Notes: generated by a model not told the origin, from the sequence alone. Positions 11,915 through 24,282 are shown, numbered from the stretch's first letter. The stretch is DNA of 64,000 nt from Clitoria ternatea (GCA_037962975.1 CM075669.1:247169351-247233350), one strand, 5' to 3'. Made by a program: numbers and translations.

Positions 11915-11986
11915 ACTAGCCGTTGGACTAGCCGTTAAACTAGCCGTTATGACCGTTGCATCACTCTTCTTTGCTTGCTTATAAAT
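11915..11986 (+). promoter_or_regulatory. Putative promoter of the antisense small ORF, copy 1
   Basis: Four CCGTT cores (AACGG on the other strand) lie at 11920, 11932, 11944 and 11953, mostly as 12-bp units CTAGCCGTT-N3. About 25 bp further is a TATAAAT box (11980-11986), roughly 105 bp before the ATG at 12090. AACGG is the core of the MYB3R-bound mitosis-specific activator element and of other MYB sites. The layout is that of a plant RNA polymerase II promoter. Function is inferred. Confidence 0.45.
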
Positions 11987-12089
11987 TTCCAATTCATTCT
12001 CACTTCCTATCACAACTTCAAGGTCTCCTAGTTTTTCTCTTCTATCTAATTTCTTCAATCTTTTCCCTCAAGTAATATTGTACTACTCG

Positions 12090-12239
12090 ATGGCCAACCT
12101 CCCTAAAAGTGATGAAGAACGAAGGCGAGATGGACTAGAGTTTGTGGTAACAAGTGCCTCACTTCTTATAATCATGATGGTGATTTCTCTAGTTTGGATA
12201 TTCTTTGTATTGCCAAGACTCTTAGACCTCTATCTATGA
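12090..12239 (+). CDS. Antisense 49-residue single-pass membrane microprotein, copy 1
   Basis: A 49-codon ORF runs antisense to the retroelement, between its internal region and 3' LTR. Residues 6-14 are highly charged (K-S-D-E-E-R-R-R-D). Residues about 17-41 are strongly hydrophobic, enough for one transmembrane helix, and the last residues are P-R-L-L-D-L-Y-L. An ATG is preceded by AACGG repeats and a TATA box, and an AATAAA follows at 12284-12289, 45 bp after the stop. The other element copy has the same ORF at 19903-20052 (minus strand) with six substitutions (K6R, E17Q, M29I and three silent), no indel and no stop. I do not recognise the family. Accessory ORFs, some antisense, are known in other plant LTR elements. 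Whether it is translated is unknown. Confidence 0.5.
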   Translation: MANLPKSDEERRRDGLEFVVTSASLLIIMMVISLVWIFFVLPRLLDLYL

Positions 12240-12283
12240 TGTACTAGATGTTCTATTTTATTTTCCTTAATGTAATTGTGTAT

Positions 12284-12289
12284 AATAAA
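12284..12289 (+). terminator. Poly(A) signal AATAAA of the antisense ORF, copy 1
   Basis: AATAAA lies 45 bp downstream of the stop codon. The same sequence is kept at the equivalent place in copy 2 (about 19853-19858, minus strand). Confidence 0.4.
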
Positions 12290-12955
12290 TTATCCTAGTG
12301 AGAAAGGATAAATATGTCTTAGTCCATATTGTACTTGTTTATCTAGTCAAATCCTTGTGTTCTTTGCTTCATGACAGTTCAGGGTATGTAATCATTTCTT
12401 ATTGTCCTCTATAATGAATTAAATATTCCTTAACTAAGTGGTTGCTCTTTCCATCATAATTGACTACAACCATTACATAGATTTGATAAATTCTCTAATC
12501 TTAAATGATCACAAATCACTACTTTGACTTAGAAATACTCACTTAAATTTTTGTTATGGATAGCTAAGATTTATGTAATCCACTTCATAGGAACTATGCT
12601 AAATTAATAAGTAAGGGTTCATATCTATTTACCCATGGTTCACTAACATATTTATTTATTTTAAGTCTATCATTACATGACAATTATTTATATAGGGTAT
12701 ATGTATATTCACTTTACAAAATTGATGACTAAAAGAAAATAACTTGATAAACATGTATCAAATTGTTAGGAATCCAAAGAAAATATTTTATAGCATAATT
12801 TCTCAACATTAAACCAATATCAATATCTCCCAAAGATCTATGATACTTATTTTTGATCATTTATTGACATATTTATCACAATAAATTATTAAAAAAATTC
12901 AAACATATATGGTTAATTACATTCGATGTCACAACCATAAAAGTTTCATTAATTC

Positions 12956-12986
<31 letters not shown>

Positions 12987-14063
12987 ATCATCATATATTA
13001 TTCAATCGAAGACATCATAAAGGAAAACTTCATCAAATCAAATAACAATTAACATATCTTATATGTTATACAAAAGAAGAATCAATACAAATAGTCGAAA
13101 ATATAATTCCTAGTACGATTACTTGTCACACCAAACAAGTTAGTGAACAAACTACCATATTTCTTTCATAAACATACATTCATATTTTTTCTTTTTTCTT
13201 TTTGATTCAAAATATATCATCAAAGGAAAAATATGATCCTATCTTATACAATTTGTTGTATTAGTTTTGTATTACAACAATTATCTACACATTAAAATTC
13301 ACATAAATATCTATACGAACTCAAGGACAGGGCAAGGAATATCCTAATAGGGTTTATTGAGTTTGTCTTCACTTCTCCATATACCATATTAAGCTAGGGT
13401 TAAATTCGTTGATCTTAACATCCTTCATTTGACATGTCTTTCACTACTTAGTGTAAATCATTCGGGGTGATCAGTCTCGATAATTTATAGCTAAGTAGTT
13501 AAAGTCATGACAGCTCCAGTCTAAAATCCATATCAAAATATTCCTAAGACTTTTTCCTAAAGCTTAACTTTGAATTCTTATATGAAAATATATGTTATTA
13601 AAGATCTTTTATTGTCTTATCTTCCTTATTGTCCCATACCATATTATAAAAGAGGCAAATGTTAGAATATTTCATTATCATATATTAATCAGAGAATCAA
13701 ACACCATACAAGACATTTGGAATAAAAGAAAATAATTGCATTAGTTAATTTACCTTATCATTCCACCATATATTAACGCCCGTACTTAAACAATGTCAAG
13801 AAAGACTTCAAAATGGCCAATTTTTGATAATCCCTGCAATAACATTTTTCAAGTAACAGACTATAGAGTTCTAACTTATACTTCTTATGAACTTAAAATT
13901 AGTTCCTTCTTTCTATATTCCTAATTTTTCCTCACTTACTTATTACCATATACTCCAATAAAATTTTCTCCTTTGTCAACCATAAAATCTCTTGACTAAC
14001 TTAACCATCAGAGTACACTAACACACTAGTAAGACCATACCCCAAGCCGATTTGGATTGAACT

Positions 14064-14075
14064 GCTCTGACACCA
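14064..14075 (-). other. Primer binding site of the inner element (mutated)
   Basis: The minus strand reads TGGTGTCAGAGC three bases inside the 5' LTR. The standard plant initiator-tRNA-Met site is TGGTATCAGAGC, as in the outer copy, so this copy carries one A-to-G change. Confidence 0.8.
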
Positions 14076-14078
14076 CTT

Positions 14079-17000
14079 TGTAACACCCCCTTATATACAC
14101 GAGACATATATCTATTCTTCTTGCTTTTTTTAGAAAGATATACATATTTATCACTTCCTATCTCGTGTATACAAGGATGTATATATATCTGATTTTCTTG
14201 GAATTTTGAAAGTAAAAAGTTTCAAATTATTCATAATGATAAAATGAACTTTCAGAAAATCATAAGTGATCAAAGATTATAGTATCATATCCAAAGAATA
14301 AGGTTTATTAAAGTTTAACCTTTACATTGATTTACAATCATCCAACTTAATATTGTATTAAGGTAAAATAAAACTAAAGATTTAATACCTCTACTTCAAC
14401 TGTAACCAATTATTTCCTTATCTTCAAACCATGTGATTTTGAATCATATTCTTGTCACATCTCTTCTCCTATCCGATTGAGGATGAGACCAATTTACCCT
14501 CTTATAATTTCATCCTTTCATCTTGAACTGCTAGCTACATATCATATAACATATATTTTGGACACAAAATTCAAATAAGAACGAGTAAGAAATAAAATAT
14601 AATACTTTACAGATAAGACATAAGCATAAGGGTTTTCACAATCTAATATAATAATTTTAATCACAATCATATACATAATCAATTATGAATGTAGAGTTTT
14701 CATAACATAACAATTATACTTTCATTCACAACAACCCACAGAGAATGTCACAATCACATGAATGTCATGCAATGTTTTTAATACTACTATCTTATTCATT
14801 TTATGCATGAGGGCCCTTAAAGTTTTTAATTTGTACCGGGCCAACCAGGAGTTTACATTCTTCCATAATTCCGGATAATAATAACATAAATGCCTTCATG
14901 GCATATGAACAGCTCAACTAGCGTGAAACACTTAGAGACTAGTCAGACTGAAAGTTTTTATTGTGAAAGTACCCGACACTAGGGAGCGACCCCAGGTCAC
15001 CTGAAGCACCCTTTCACACCCTCTCATCCCAAGGCTCGCAATTAAGCCTCCTCTAATGTATCCTCGGTTTCTATAATCCGTCCCAGGCAATATCACATCT
15101 CATTTCTCTTTAATGATTGATGATGCATGAACTACTAGCATATTTAGTTAGTTAAGACTTTTAAAAACTCAATTATTAAATACCATAAAGGTTCACAAAA
15201 TCATCTCAATAAACTGTACATTCACATAAGTTCTTCTTTGAACTTCTATTATACAGAAACAAATTTAGTACAGTCTTCAAATTCAGATCTCATCAAAATT
15301 GAGTTTCCAAACCTTAAATATCTCAAAACTTTCTCTTAAAAAAACTTCACATATTTACATAATCTTTTCAAATTTGAATCTTAACTAGATTGAGTTTAGA
15401 AATCTCGACTATAACAAAATATCCTTTAGTTATTTCATTAAGGAAAACCAATTTAAATTTCTGATTTCTAAAAGAAAATATTTTTTTAAATCATTAACTA
15501 AGAATACTTAAAACTATAAAAATTTTCTTTAATTCAAGAATTAATTATCTCAACCTTTGATTTTCATAAAATAGCTTCTTTCTAATACTAGATTTTATTC
15601 TAGAGATTAAAAATAAAGTTAATAAAAATTATTTCTAAAAAGAAATAAAAGACTAAATAATTATAAAATACTTTCTCTTAGAATAAAAATTTAAAGAGTA
15701 AGGTAAGAAAATTCTTACTGAGTTTTAACTTTCCGTCATGCTTGCTATATGTTGAAACTCCATATCACAAGGTCATCAATCATTCATCAATCACAATCAA
15801 GTATTGTAATATCATCAATCACAATCAAATATCATCAAGTCACAAATATTATTAATCACAGTCTAGTATTATAAATCACAATATCATTAATCAAAATCAA
15901 ATATTATTAATTATAATCAAATCAAATCAACTAAATATCACTCATAAATCTAATTTAAATTTTATTAGTTATTTAGATTAATAAGATTAATTTTAAGTCT
16001 TTATAGTCCATTCCTCGCATAGGTCTATGTAGGTCCATATAGTCCAATCCTCGCATAGGTATAATTCAGTCCATATAGGTCATAATAGTCCAAGTCTTTG
16101 CATAGGTTCAGTCTAGTTCGCATATGTTATCTAGGTATTTGCATAGGTATTCAGATCAAGTTACACAAGATACTCAATTTAAAATTTATTATAAATTTTT
16201 AAGTTATATAGTTATTATTTTAAAATAATATTATTAAATTTTAAAGGAGTAGGGAACTCCTCCCATTATTCTTATGTCTTTTCATATTATATTCCTATCC
16301 CACTCCCTCATCTTAGTTCGTTATGGAAAGTACGTACACTCCTTGTCTCTAAGTTCTAAAATATACCAATTTTACTTTAATATAGTTATAAGATGAAAAT
16401 TTAGATTACTACTTAAAGCAGAAATGATAAATTTTGAATAGTGAATAGTAAATAGTGAATAGTAATAGTAAATAATAAAACATGAATAGTAACAATAAAT
16501 AGTAAATCGTGAATAGTAACAGTAAATAGTAAAACGTGAATAGTAAAAGTAAATAGTAACAGTAAATAGTAATATACTATTTGAATAGTAATTTACTTTT
16601 GAAATAGTATTTTACTATTCAGAATAGTAACTTAAAATAATATTATTTCTAGTATAATAATAGATTTCTAAAAACGATATGAAAATAACCCTAAAAATAT
16701 AAAAGAGATGTATTCTTACCTTAGGATTTTAGCAGAACCTTCTTCCAAAAAAAAATTATTTCTCTCTCTTACTTCCACCACTATCTCACTAGCACTACTA
16801 TATTAAGAAAACTTAATCTGAAATTGTGAATTCTAAAGAAGAATTCTTTCAGTATTTATAGGAAGGAAAATTACTATGCATTCTATTATTTTAATATAAA
16901 AGTACTGTGCATTTTTTTGAAAATTCAATCCTGGTTACTGTGCACCTTTTGAAAATTTCATACATGCACAGTGTTTTGCATAGTAAATGTCAGCTGAATT

Positions 17001-17598
17001 ATTAAGCCAAATAGTAACCTTTCACTCGGTATATTTTAAATATTCAAAATCAGTCCTTTTTAAAATTTAGCGATATTATATCAGTCCTCACTAATTTTAT
17101 AACAAGTAATATAAAGTTTAAATTTTAAAAATCTAAAATTTTCTGTTAATAAAAATTTATTAATACGTTTCCAATTTTTTTATGATTGGTAAAAATCAAG
17201 ATTTTACTCAAACCAATAATTTTTAGATAAGTCTACTTGAAATGGATTTTAGAAAATTTTCTTATAATTTAAATTCATTTTCTTGTAAATATTTTTAATT
17301 TTAAGTAACTTTATATGAATTTAAAATTATTTAAAATATTATTTTATTAAAATATTTTAGAAAAAATTCCAGAAAATCATAAATATTATGTAGATAAAAA
17401 AGTTTTAAAGAACCATAGTCTAATTTCTTCAAAATTTTATTTTTAAATTCTAATAAGAGTTAAATCATAAATATGTAAAAACATAAACATAAAATAAAAG
17501 TTGTGAATAATAAAGATATTCAAAATTCTTAATATAATTTCATTAATCAATGAATACTAATTAAGTCATTTTAAAATTCTCATTCATAAATATTTTCA

Positions 17599-17629
<31 letters not shown>

Positions 17630-17771
17630 TTATTTTATTTTAAAAAACAAATAATTAAATATAAATACCAAAATTTCATAAAAAAATGATAATAATAAAC
17701 TAATAGTAAGTATTTCTCATGAAAGCTATATTAATATCTATTTTCTTTTGTGTTAAAAATGGGATGTTACA
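14079..17771 (-). repeat. Inner element 5' LTR
   Basis: 3,693 bp, plus-strand ends TGTAACACC and TGTTACA. It aligns with 7887-11538 except that it retains the CCTATGCGAG-type repeats (16010-16150). The minisatellite is at 16430-16632. Confidence 0.88.
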
Positions 17772-18088
17772 ACTTTTGTAGTAAAGGTATAGTTTAGTTT
17801 TACCTTGCCTTATTACAATATCAAGTTAGATAATTGTAACAAGGTAAAGGTTAAACTTTGATAAACTTTCCCATCCGGATATAATACTGTAATGATTTAT
17901 CACTTATGATTTCTATAAATTATTTTATCATTATAGGCAAATATTGAAAGACAATATTTTTTTTAATTTCAATATTCAAAGGAAATCAGATGTATATACG
18001 TCCTTGTATACACGAGATGAAGAGTGATAAATATGTATATCTTTCTAAAAGTTTTTTTTATACCTCGTGTATATAAGGGGGTGTTACA
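17772..18088 (+). repeat. Outer element 5' LTR, remaining 3' end
   Basis: It starts with the TSD copy ACTTT (17772-17776) and continues TGTAGTAAAGG, exactly as the intact 3' LTR does near 23967. It ends TGTTACA at 18088, next to the primer binding site. Confidence 0.88.
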
Positions 18089-18091
18089 AAG

Positions 18092-18103
18092 TGGTATCAG
18101 AGC
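18092..18103 (+). other. Primer binding site of the outer element
   Basis: TGGTATCAGAGC, complementary to the 3' end of initiator tRNA-Met, lies three bases after the LTR end. This is the usual plant copia and chromovirus primer site. Confidence 0.9.
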
Positions 18104-19902
18104 AGTTCAATCCAAATCGGCTTGGGGTATGGTCTTACTAGTGTGTTAGTGTACTCTGATGGTTAAGTTAGTCAAGAGATTTTATGGTTGACAAAGGAGG
18201 AAATTTTATTGGAGTAGATGGTAATAAGTAAGTGAAGAAAAATTAGGAATATAGAAAGAAGGAACTAATTTTAAGTTCATAAGAAGTATAAGTTAGAACT
18301 CTATAGCCTATTACTTGAAAAATGTTATTGCAGGGATTATCAGAAACTAACCATTCTGAAGTCTTTCTTGACATTGTTTAAGTACGAGCGTTAATGTATG
18401 GTGGAATGATAAGGTAAATTAACTAATGCAGTTATTTCTTTTTATTCCAAATGTGTTGTATGATGTTTGATTCTCTGATTAATATATGATAATAAAATAT
18501 TCTAACATATGCCTCTTTTATAATATGGTATGGGACAATAAGGAAGATAAGACAATAAAAGATCTTTAATAACATATATTTTCATATAAGAATTCAAAGT
18601 TAAGCTTTAGGAAAAAGTCTTAGGAACATTTTGGATTTTAGACTAGAGCTGTCATGACTTTAACTACTTAGCTATAAATTATCGAGACTGATCACCCCGA
18701 ATGATTTACACTAAGTAGTGAAAGACATGTCAAATGAAGGATGTTAAGATCAACGAATTTAACCCTAGCTTAATGTGGTATGTGGAGAAGTGGAGACAAA
18801 CTCAATAAACCCTATTAAGATATTCCTTGCCATGTCCTTGAGTTCGTATAGATACTTATGTGAATTTTAAGGGGTAGATAATTGTTGTAATCCAAAACTA
18901 ATACAACAAATTGTATAAGATAGGATCATATTTTTCCTTTGATGATATATTTTGAATAAAAAAAAAAGAAAAATATGAATGTATGTTTATGAAAGAAATA
19001 TGATAGTTTGTTCACTAACTTATTTGGTGTGACAAGTAATCGTACTAGGAATTATATCTTCGACTGCTTGTATTGATTCTTCTTTTGTAAAACATATAAG
19101 ATATGTTAATTATTGTTTGATTTGATGAAGTTTTCCTTTATGATGCCTTCGATTAAATAATATATGATGATTATATATATATATATGAATTAATGAAACT
19201 TTTATGGTTGTGACATTGAATGTAATTAACCATATATTTTTAAATTTTTTTAGTAATTTATTGTGATAAATATGTCAATAAATGATCAAAAATAAGTATC
19301 ATTGATCTTTGGGAGATATCGATATTGGTTTAATATTGAGAAATTATGCCATAAAATATTTTCTTTGGATTTCTAACAATTTGATACATGTTTATCAAGT
19401 TATTTTCTTTTAGTCATCAATTTTGTAAAGAGAATATACATATATCCTATATAAATAATTGTTATGTAATGATAGACTTAAAATAAAGAAATATGTTAGT
19501 GAACTGTGGGTAAATAGATATGAACCCTTACTTATTAATTTAGCATAGTTCCTATGAAGTAGGTTACATAAATCTTAGCTATCCATAACAAAAATTCAAG
19601 TGAGTATTTCTAAGTCAATATAGTGATTTATGATCATTTAAGATTAGAGAATTTATCAAATCTATGTAATGGTTGTAGTCAATTATGATGGAATGTGCAA
19701 TCACTTAGTTAAGAAATATTTAATTCATTATAGAAGACAATAAGAAATGATTACATACCCTGGATTGTCATGAAGCAAAGAACACAAGGATTTAAGTAGA
19801 TGAACAAGTACAACATGGACTAAGACATATTTATCCTTTCTCACTAGGATAATTTATTATACATGATTACATTAAGGAAAATAAAGTATAACATCTAGTA
19901 CA

Positions 19903-20052
19903 TCATAGATAGAGGTCTAAGAGTCTTGGCAATACAAAAAATATCCAAACTAGAGAAATCACCATAATGATTATAAGAAGTGAGGCACTTGTTACCACGA
20001 ACTGTAGTCCATCTCGCCTTCGTTCTTCATCGCTTCTAGGGAGGTTGGCCAT
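19903..20052 (-). CDS. Antisense 49-residue single-pass membrane microprotein, copy 2
   Basis: The ORF is again antisense to its element and about 540 bp from the 3' LTR. It is collinear with the copy at 12090-12239 and keeps start, stop, charged N-terminus and hydrophobic segment. Three of six nucleotide changes are silent and the other three are mild (K/R, E/Q, M/I). The upstream block (20180-20225) has three AACGG cores and one decayed AACGA, then a TATAAAT-type box near 20158-20164. An AATAAA lies downstream. The conserved unit therefore includes promoter-like and poly(A)-like parts as well as the ORF. Translation and function are not shown by the sequence. Confidence 0.5.
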   Translation of the reverse strand: MANLPRSDEERRRDGLQFVVTSASLLIIIMVISLVWIFFVLPRLLDLYL

Positions 20053-20157
20053 CGAATAGTACAATATTACTTGAGGGAAAAGATTAAAGAAATTAGATAG
20101 AAGAGAGAAACTAGGAAACCTTGAAGTTGTGATAGGAAGTGAGAATAGATTGGAAAT

Positions 20158-20225
20158 TTATAAGCAAGCAAATGAGAGTGATGCAACGGTCATAACGACT
20201 AGTTTAACGGCTAGTACAACGGCTA
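20158..20225 (-). promoter_or_regulatory. Putative promoter of the antisense small ORF, copy 2
   Basis: AACGG cores at about 20185, 20206 and 20218, one mutated core (AACGA) near 20194, and a minus-strand TATAAAT box at about 20158-20164. A 7-bp inverted repeat CTAGTTG/CAACTAG present in copy 1 (11902-11919) is missing here. Confidence 0.4.
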
Positions 20226-20589
20226 GTCGTCCAATAATTAATTCTTAGCAGTCCATTTTACTATGTTGCGAGTAGGAATTTTAATTTATAGATGTTACAG
20301 ATTATATTAAGTGATGTTTTGATGGATTAAGAAATGTAATTATTGAGGTGTTTAGAGTTAATCATCAGTTTAAGATGAACATGGTTAACAAAATTAAGAG
20401 GGTGATATTTTTGAGTTTAGGAGAAATTACCTGATAAGATTGAAAAGAAGTAAGTGGCAACATCAAGGAAAGGATACATAATTATCAATAAAACTAGAAA
20501 ACGTATTAGGATAGTTCACTTAGTTTATCATTAGTAAGATTTAACAATCTCAAATTTCGAGGACGAAATTTCTTTTAGGGGAGTAGAGT

Positions 20590-20728
20590 TGTAACATCTC
20601 ATTTTCAACACAAATAGAAAATAGATATTAATATATCTTTAATGAAAAATAATTACTATTAGTTAGTTTATTATTATCATTTTTTTTATGAAATTTTGGT
20701 ATTTATATTTAATTATTTGTTTTTTTTA

Positions 20729-20762
<34 letters not shown>

Positions 20763-23700
20763 TTTATGTATTTTGAATGAGAATTTTAAAATGACTTAAT
20801 TAGTATTCATTGATCAATGAAATTATATTAAGAATTTTAAATATATTTATTATTCACAACTTTTATTTTATGTTTTTATACTTATGTTTTTATGTATTTG
20901 TGATTTAATTCTTATCAGAATTTTAAAATAAAATTTTGAAGGAATTAGACTATGGTTCTTTAGAACTTTTTGATATACATATTTATGATTTTCTAGAATT
21001 TTTATGATTTTTTTGAAATATTTTAATAAAATAATATTTTAAATAATTTTAAATCCATATAAAGTTACTTAAAATTAAAAATATTTACAAGAAAGTGAAG
21101 TTAAATTATAAGAAAATTTTCTAAAATCCATTTCAAGTAGACTTATCTAAAAATTATCGGTTTGAGTAAAATCTTGATTTTTACCAATAATAAAAAAATA
21201 AAAAACGTACCAATAAATTTTTATTAACAGAAAATTTTAGATTTTTAAAATTTAAACTTTATATTACTTATCATAAAATTAGTGAGAACTGATATAATAT
21301 TGTTAAATTTCAAAAAGACTAATTTTGAATATTTAAAATATACCAAGTGAAAGGTTACTATTTGGCTTAATAATTCAACCAACATTTACTATGCAAAATA
21401 TTGTGCATGTACGAAATTTTCAAAAGGTGCACAGTAACCAAGATTTAAATTTCAAAAAATACACAGTACTTTTATATTAAAATAATGAAATACATAGTAA
21501 TTTTCTTTCCTATAAGTACCAAAGGAATTCTTCTTTAGAATTCATAATTTCAGATTAAGTTTTCTTAATATAGTAGTGCTAGTGAGATAGTGATGGAAGT
21601 AAGAGAGAGAAATAAAATTTTTGAAAGAAGGTTCTGCTAAAATTCTAAGGTAAGAATACATCTCTTTTATATTTTTTTTAGGGTTATTTTCATATCGTTT
21701 TTAGAAATCTATTATTATACTAGAAATAATATTATTTTAAGTTACTATTCTGAATAGTAAAATACTATTTCAATAATAAAATATTATTTTAATAGTAAAT
21801 TACTATTCAAATAGTAAATTACTATTTACTGTTACTATTTACCTTTAGTATTCACGATTTACTTTTTACCGTTACTATTCATATTTTACTATTTACTGTT
21901 ACTATTCATAATTTACTATTCACTATTCACTATTCACTATTCAAAATTTACCATTTCTATTTTAAGTAGAAATCTTAGTTTTTATCTTATAACTATATTA
22001 AAGTCAAATTGGTATATTTTAGAACTCGGAGACGAGGCGTGCACAGACTTTCCATAACGAACCAAGATACAAGAGGTAAGGGGGAGTGAGATAGGAATAT
22101 AATATGAAAAGAGATAAGAATAATGAGAGGAGTCCCCTACTCCTTTAAAATTTAATAATATTATTATTTTAAATAATAACTATTTAACTTAAAAAAATTT
22201 ATAATAAATTTTAAATTGAGTATCTTGTGTAACTTGATCTGAATACCTATGCAAATACCTGGATAACCTATGCGAACTGGACTGAACCTATGCAAGGACT
22301 TGGAATATTATGACCTGTATGGACTGAACTATATACCTATGCGAGAATTGGACTATATGGACCTACATAGACCTATGCGAGGAATGAACTATAAAGACTT
22401 AAAATTAATCTTATTAATTTAAATAATCATTAAAATTTGAATTATATTTAATTGATTTGTTTATAATTATTAGTATTTGATTAGTATTGATGATATTTAA
22501 TTTTGATCGATATTATTTGATTATGATTGACATTTTTTGATTGTGATTGATGATATTATGATTGATAATATTTGATTATGATTGATGATCCTGTGATATG
22601 AGTTTGAGCATATAACAAGCATGACGGAAAGTTAAAACTCAGTAAGAATTTTCTTACCTTACTCTTTAAATTTTATTCTAAGAGAAAGTATTTTATCATT
22701 ATTTTAGTCTTTTATTTCTTCTTAGAAATAATTTTCATTAACTTTATTTTTAATCTCTAGAATAAAATCTAGTATTAAAATGAAGTTATTTTATGAAAAT
22801 CAAAGGTTGAGATAATTAATTCTTGAATTAAAGAAAATTTTTATAGTTTTAAGTATTCTTAGTTAATGATTTTTAAAAAATATATACATTTTCTTTTAGA
22901 AATCAGAAATTTAAATTGGTTTTCCCTATTGAAATAACTAAAGGATATTTTGTTATAGTCGAGATTTCTAAACTCAATCTAGTTAAGATTCAAATTTGGA
23001 AAGATTATGTAAATATGTGAAGTTTTTTAAGAGAAAGTTTTGAGATATTTAAGGCTTGGAAACTCAATTTTTGTGAGATCTGAATTTGAAGACTATACTA
23101 AATTTGTTTCCGTATAACAGAAGTTTAAAGAGGAACTTATGGGAATGTACAGTTTATTGAGATGATTTTGTGAACCTTTATGGTATTTAATAATTGAGTT
23201 TCTAAAAGTCTTAACTAACTAAATATGCGAGTAGTTCATGCATCATGAATCATTAAGGAAAAATTAGATGTGATATTGTCTAGGGACGGATTATAGAAAC
23301 CGAGGATACATTAGAGGAGGCTTAATTACGAGCCTTGAGATGAGAGGGTATGAAAGGGTGCTTCAGGTGACCTGGGGTCGCTCCCTAGTGTCGGGTACTT
23401 TCACAATAAAAACTTTCTCAGTCTGACTAGTCTCTAAGTGTTTCCACGCCAGTTAAGCTTTTCATATGCTACAAAGGCATTTATGTTATTATCCGGAATT
23501 ATGGAACAGTGTAAACTCCTGGTTGGCCCAGTGCAAATTAAAACTTTAAGGGCCCACATGCATAAACTAAATGAGATAGTATTAAAAGCATTACATGTCA
23601 TATATGTGATTGTGATATTCTATATAGATGATTGTGAATGAAAGTATGATTGTTATGTGTGTGAAAACCCTATATTTATAATTAATTGTGTATAAAATTT

Positions 23701-24277
23701 TGAATGATATTAATTTATTAGTTTGTGAAAACCCTTATGCTTATGTCTTATCTGTAAAGTATTATATTCTATTTCTCACTCCTTGTTTGAATTTTGTGTC
23801 CAAAATATATGTTATGTGATATATAGCTAGCGGTTCAAGATGGAAGGATATGTAATTATAAGAGGGTAAAATGGTCTCTTCCTCAATCAGATAGATAAAG
23901 AGAAATGACAAGAGTAGGATTCCAAAACTCGATGATTCAAGGACTAGGAAATGATTGGTCACATTTGTAGTAAAGGTATAGTTTAGTTTTACCTTGCCTT
24001 ATTACAATATCAAGTTAGATAATTATAACAAGGTAAAGGTTAAACTTTGATAAACTTTCCCATCCGGATATAATACTGTAATGATTTATCACTTATGATT
24101 TCTATAAATTATTTTATCATTATGGACAAATATTGAAACACAATGTTTTTTTTACTTTCAATATTCAAAGAAAATCAGATGTATATACGTCCTTGGATAC
24201 ACGAGACAAAGAGTGATAAATATGTATATCTTTCTAAAAGTTTTTTTTATATCTCATGTATATAAGGGGGTGTTACA
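20590..24277 (+). repeat. Outer element 3' LTR
   Basis: 3,688 bp, from TGTAACATC to GGGTGTTACA, uninterrupted. It is the best reference copy for this LTR family in the window. TSD TTTTG follows at 24278-24282. Confidence 0.92.
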
Positions 24278-24282
24278 TTTTG

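Larger units (their letters stand above)
11539..14078 (-). other. Internal region of the inner LARD-like element
   Basis: It holds 2,540 bp between polypurine tract and primer binding site. Apart from the 49-codon antisense ORF no frame longer than about 60 codons is present and no retroviral motif is seen. It is AT-rich, with a (TA)n tract at about 12957-12988. It is collinear in reverse with 18089-20589. Confidence 0.8.
7887..17771 (-). mobile_element. LARD-like Ty3/gypsy element (inner copy, inverted)
   Basis: This is the same family as the host element, in opposite orientation. Plus-strand ends are TGTAACACC and TGTTACA. Flanks are ACATT (7882-7886) and ACTTT (17772-17776). The uninterrupted homologous site near 23955 reads ACATT once followed by TGTAGTAAAGG, which confirms insertion with a 5-bp TSD carrying one later mutation. 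LTRs are 3,652 bp (3', 7887-11538) and 3,693 bp (5', 14079-17771); the internal region is 2,540 bp. It has no gag-pol and carries one antisense 49-codon ORF. Confidence 0.88.
18089..20589 (+). other. Internal region of the outer LARD-like element
   Basis: It holds 2,501 bp from the primer site to the polypurine tract (GAGGACGAAATTTC and a G-rich purine run at 20559-20589). No gag-pol frame is visible. It carries the second copy of the antisense ORF and is the reverse complement of 11539-14078. Confidence 0.8.
4566..24277 (+). mobile_element. LARD-like Ty3/gypsy element (outer copy), with an inverted nested copy
   Basis: The element starts TGTAACA and ends TGTTACA and is flanked by TTTTG on both sides (4561-4565 and 24278-24282). 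Order: 5' LTR (4566-7886 plus 17777-18088), primer binding site, 2.5-kb internal region, polypurine tract, 3' LTR (20590-24277, 3,688 bp). The 5' LTR is interrupted by another copy of the same family (7887-17771) in reverse orientation. No gag, protease, RT or integrase is seen, so it fits the large retrotransposon derivative (LARD) class and would depend on enzymes supplied in trans. The sequence before the 3' LTR (GAGGACGAAATTTC, then a purine tract) and the TGTAACA LTR start resemble chromovirus (Tekay/Del-like) elements; that is inference. Confidence 0.85.
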
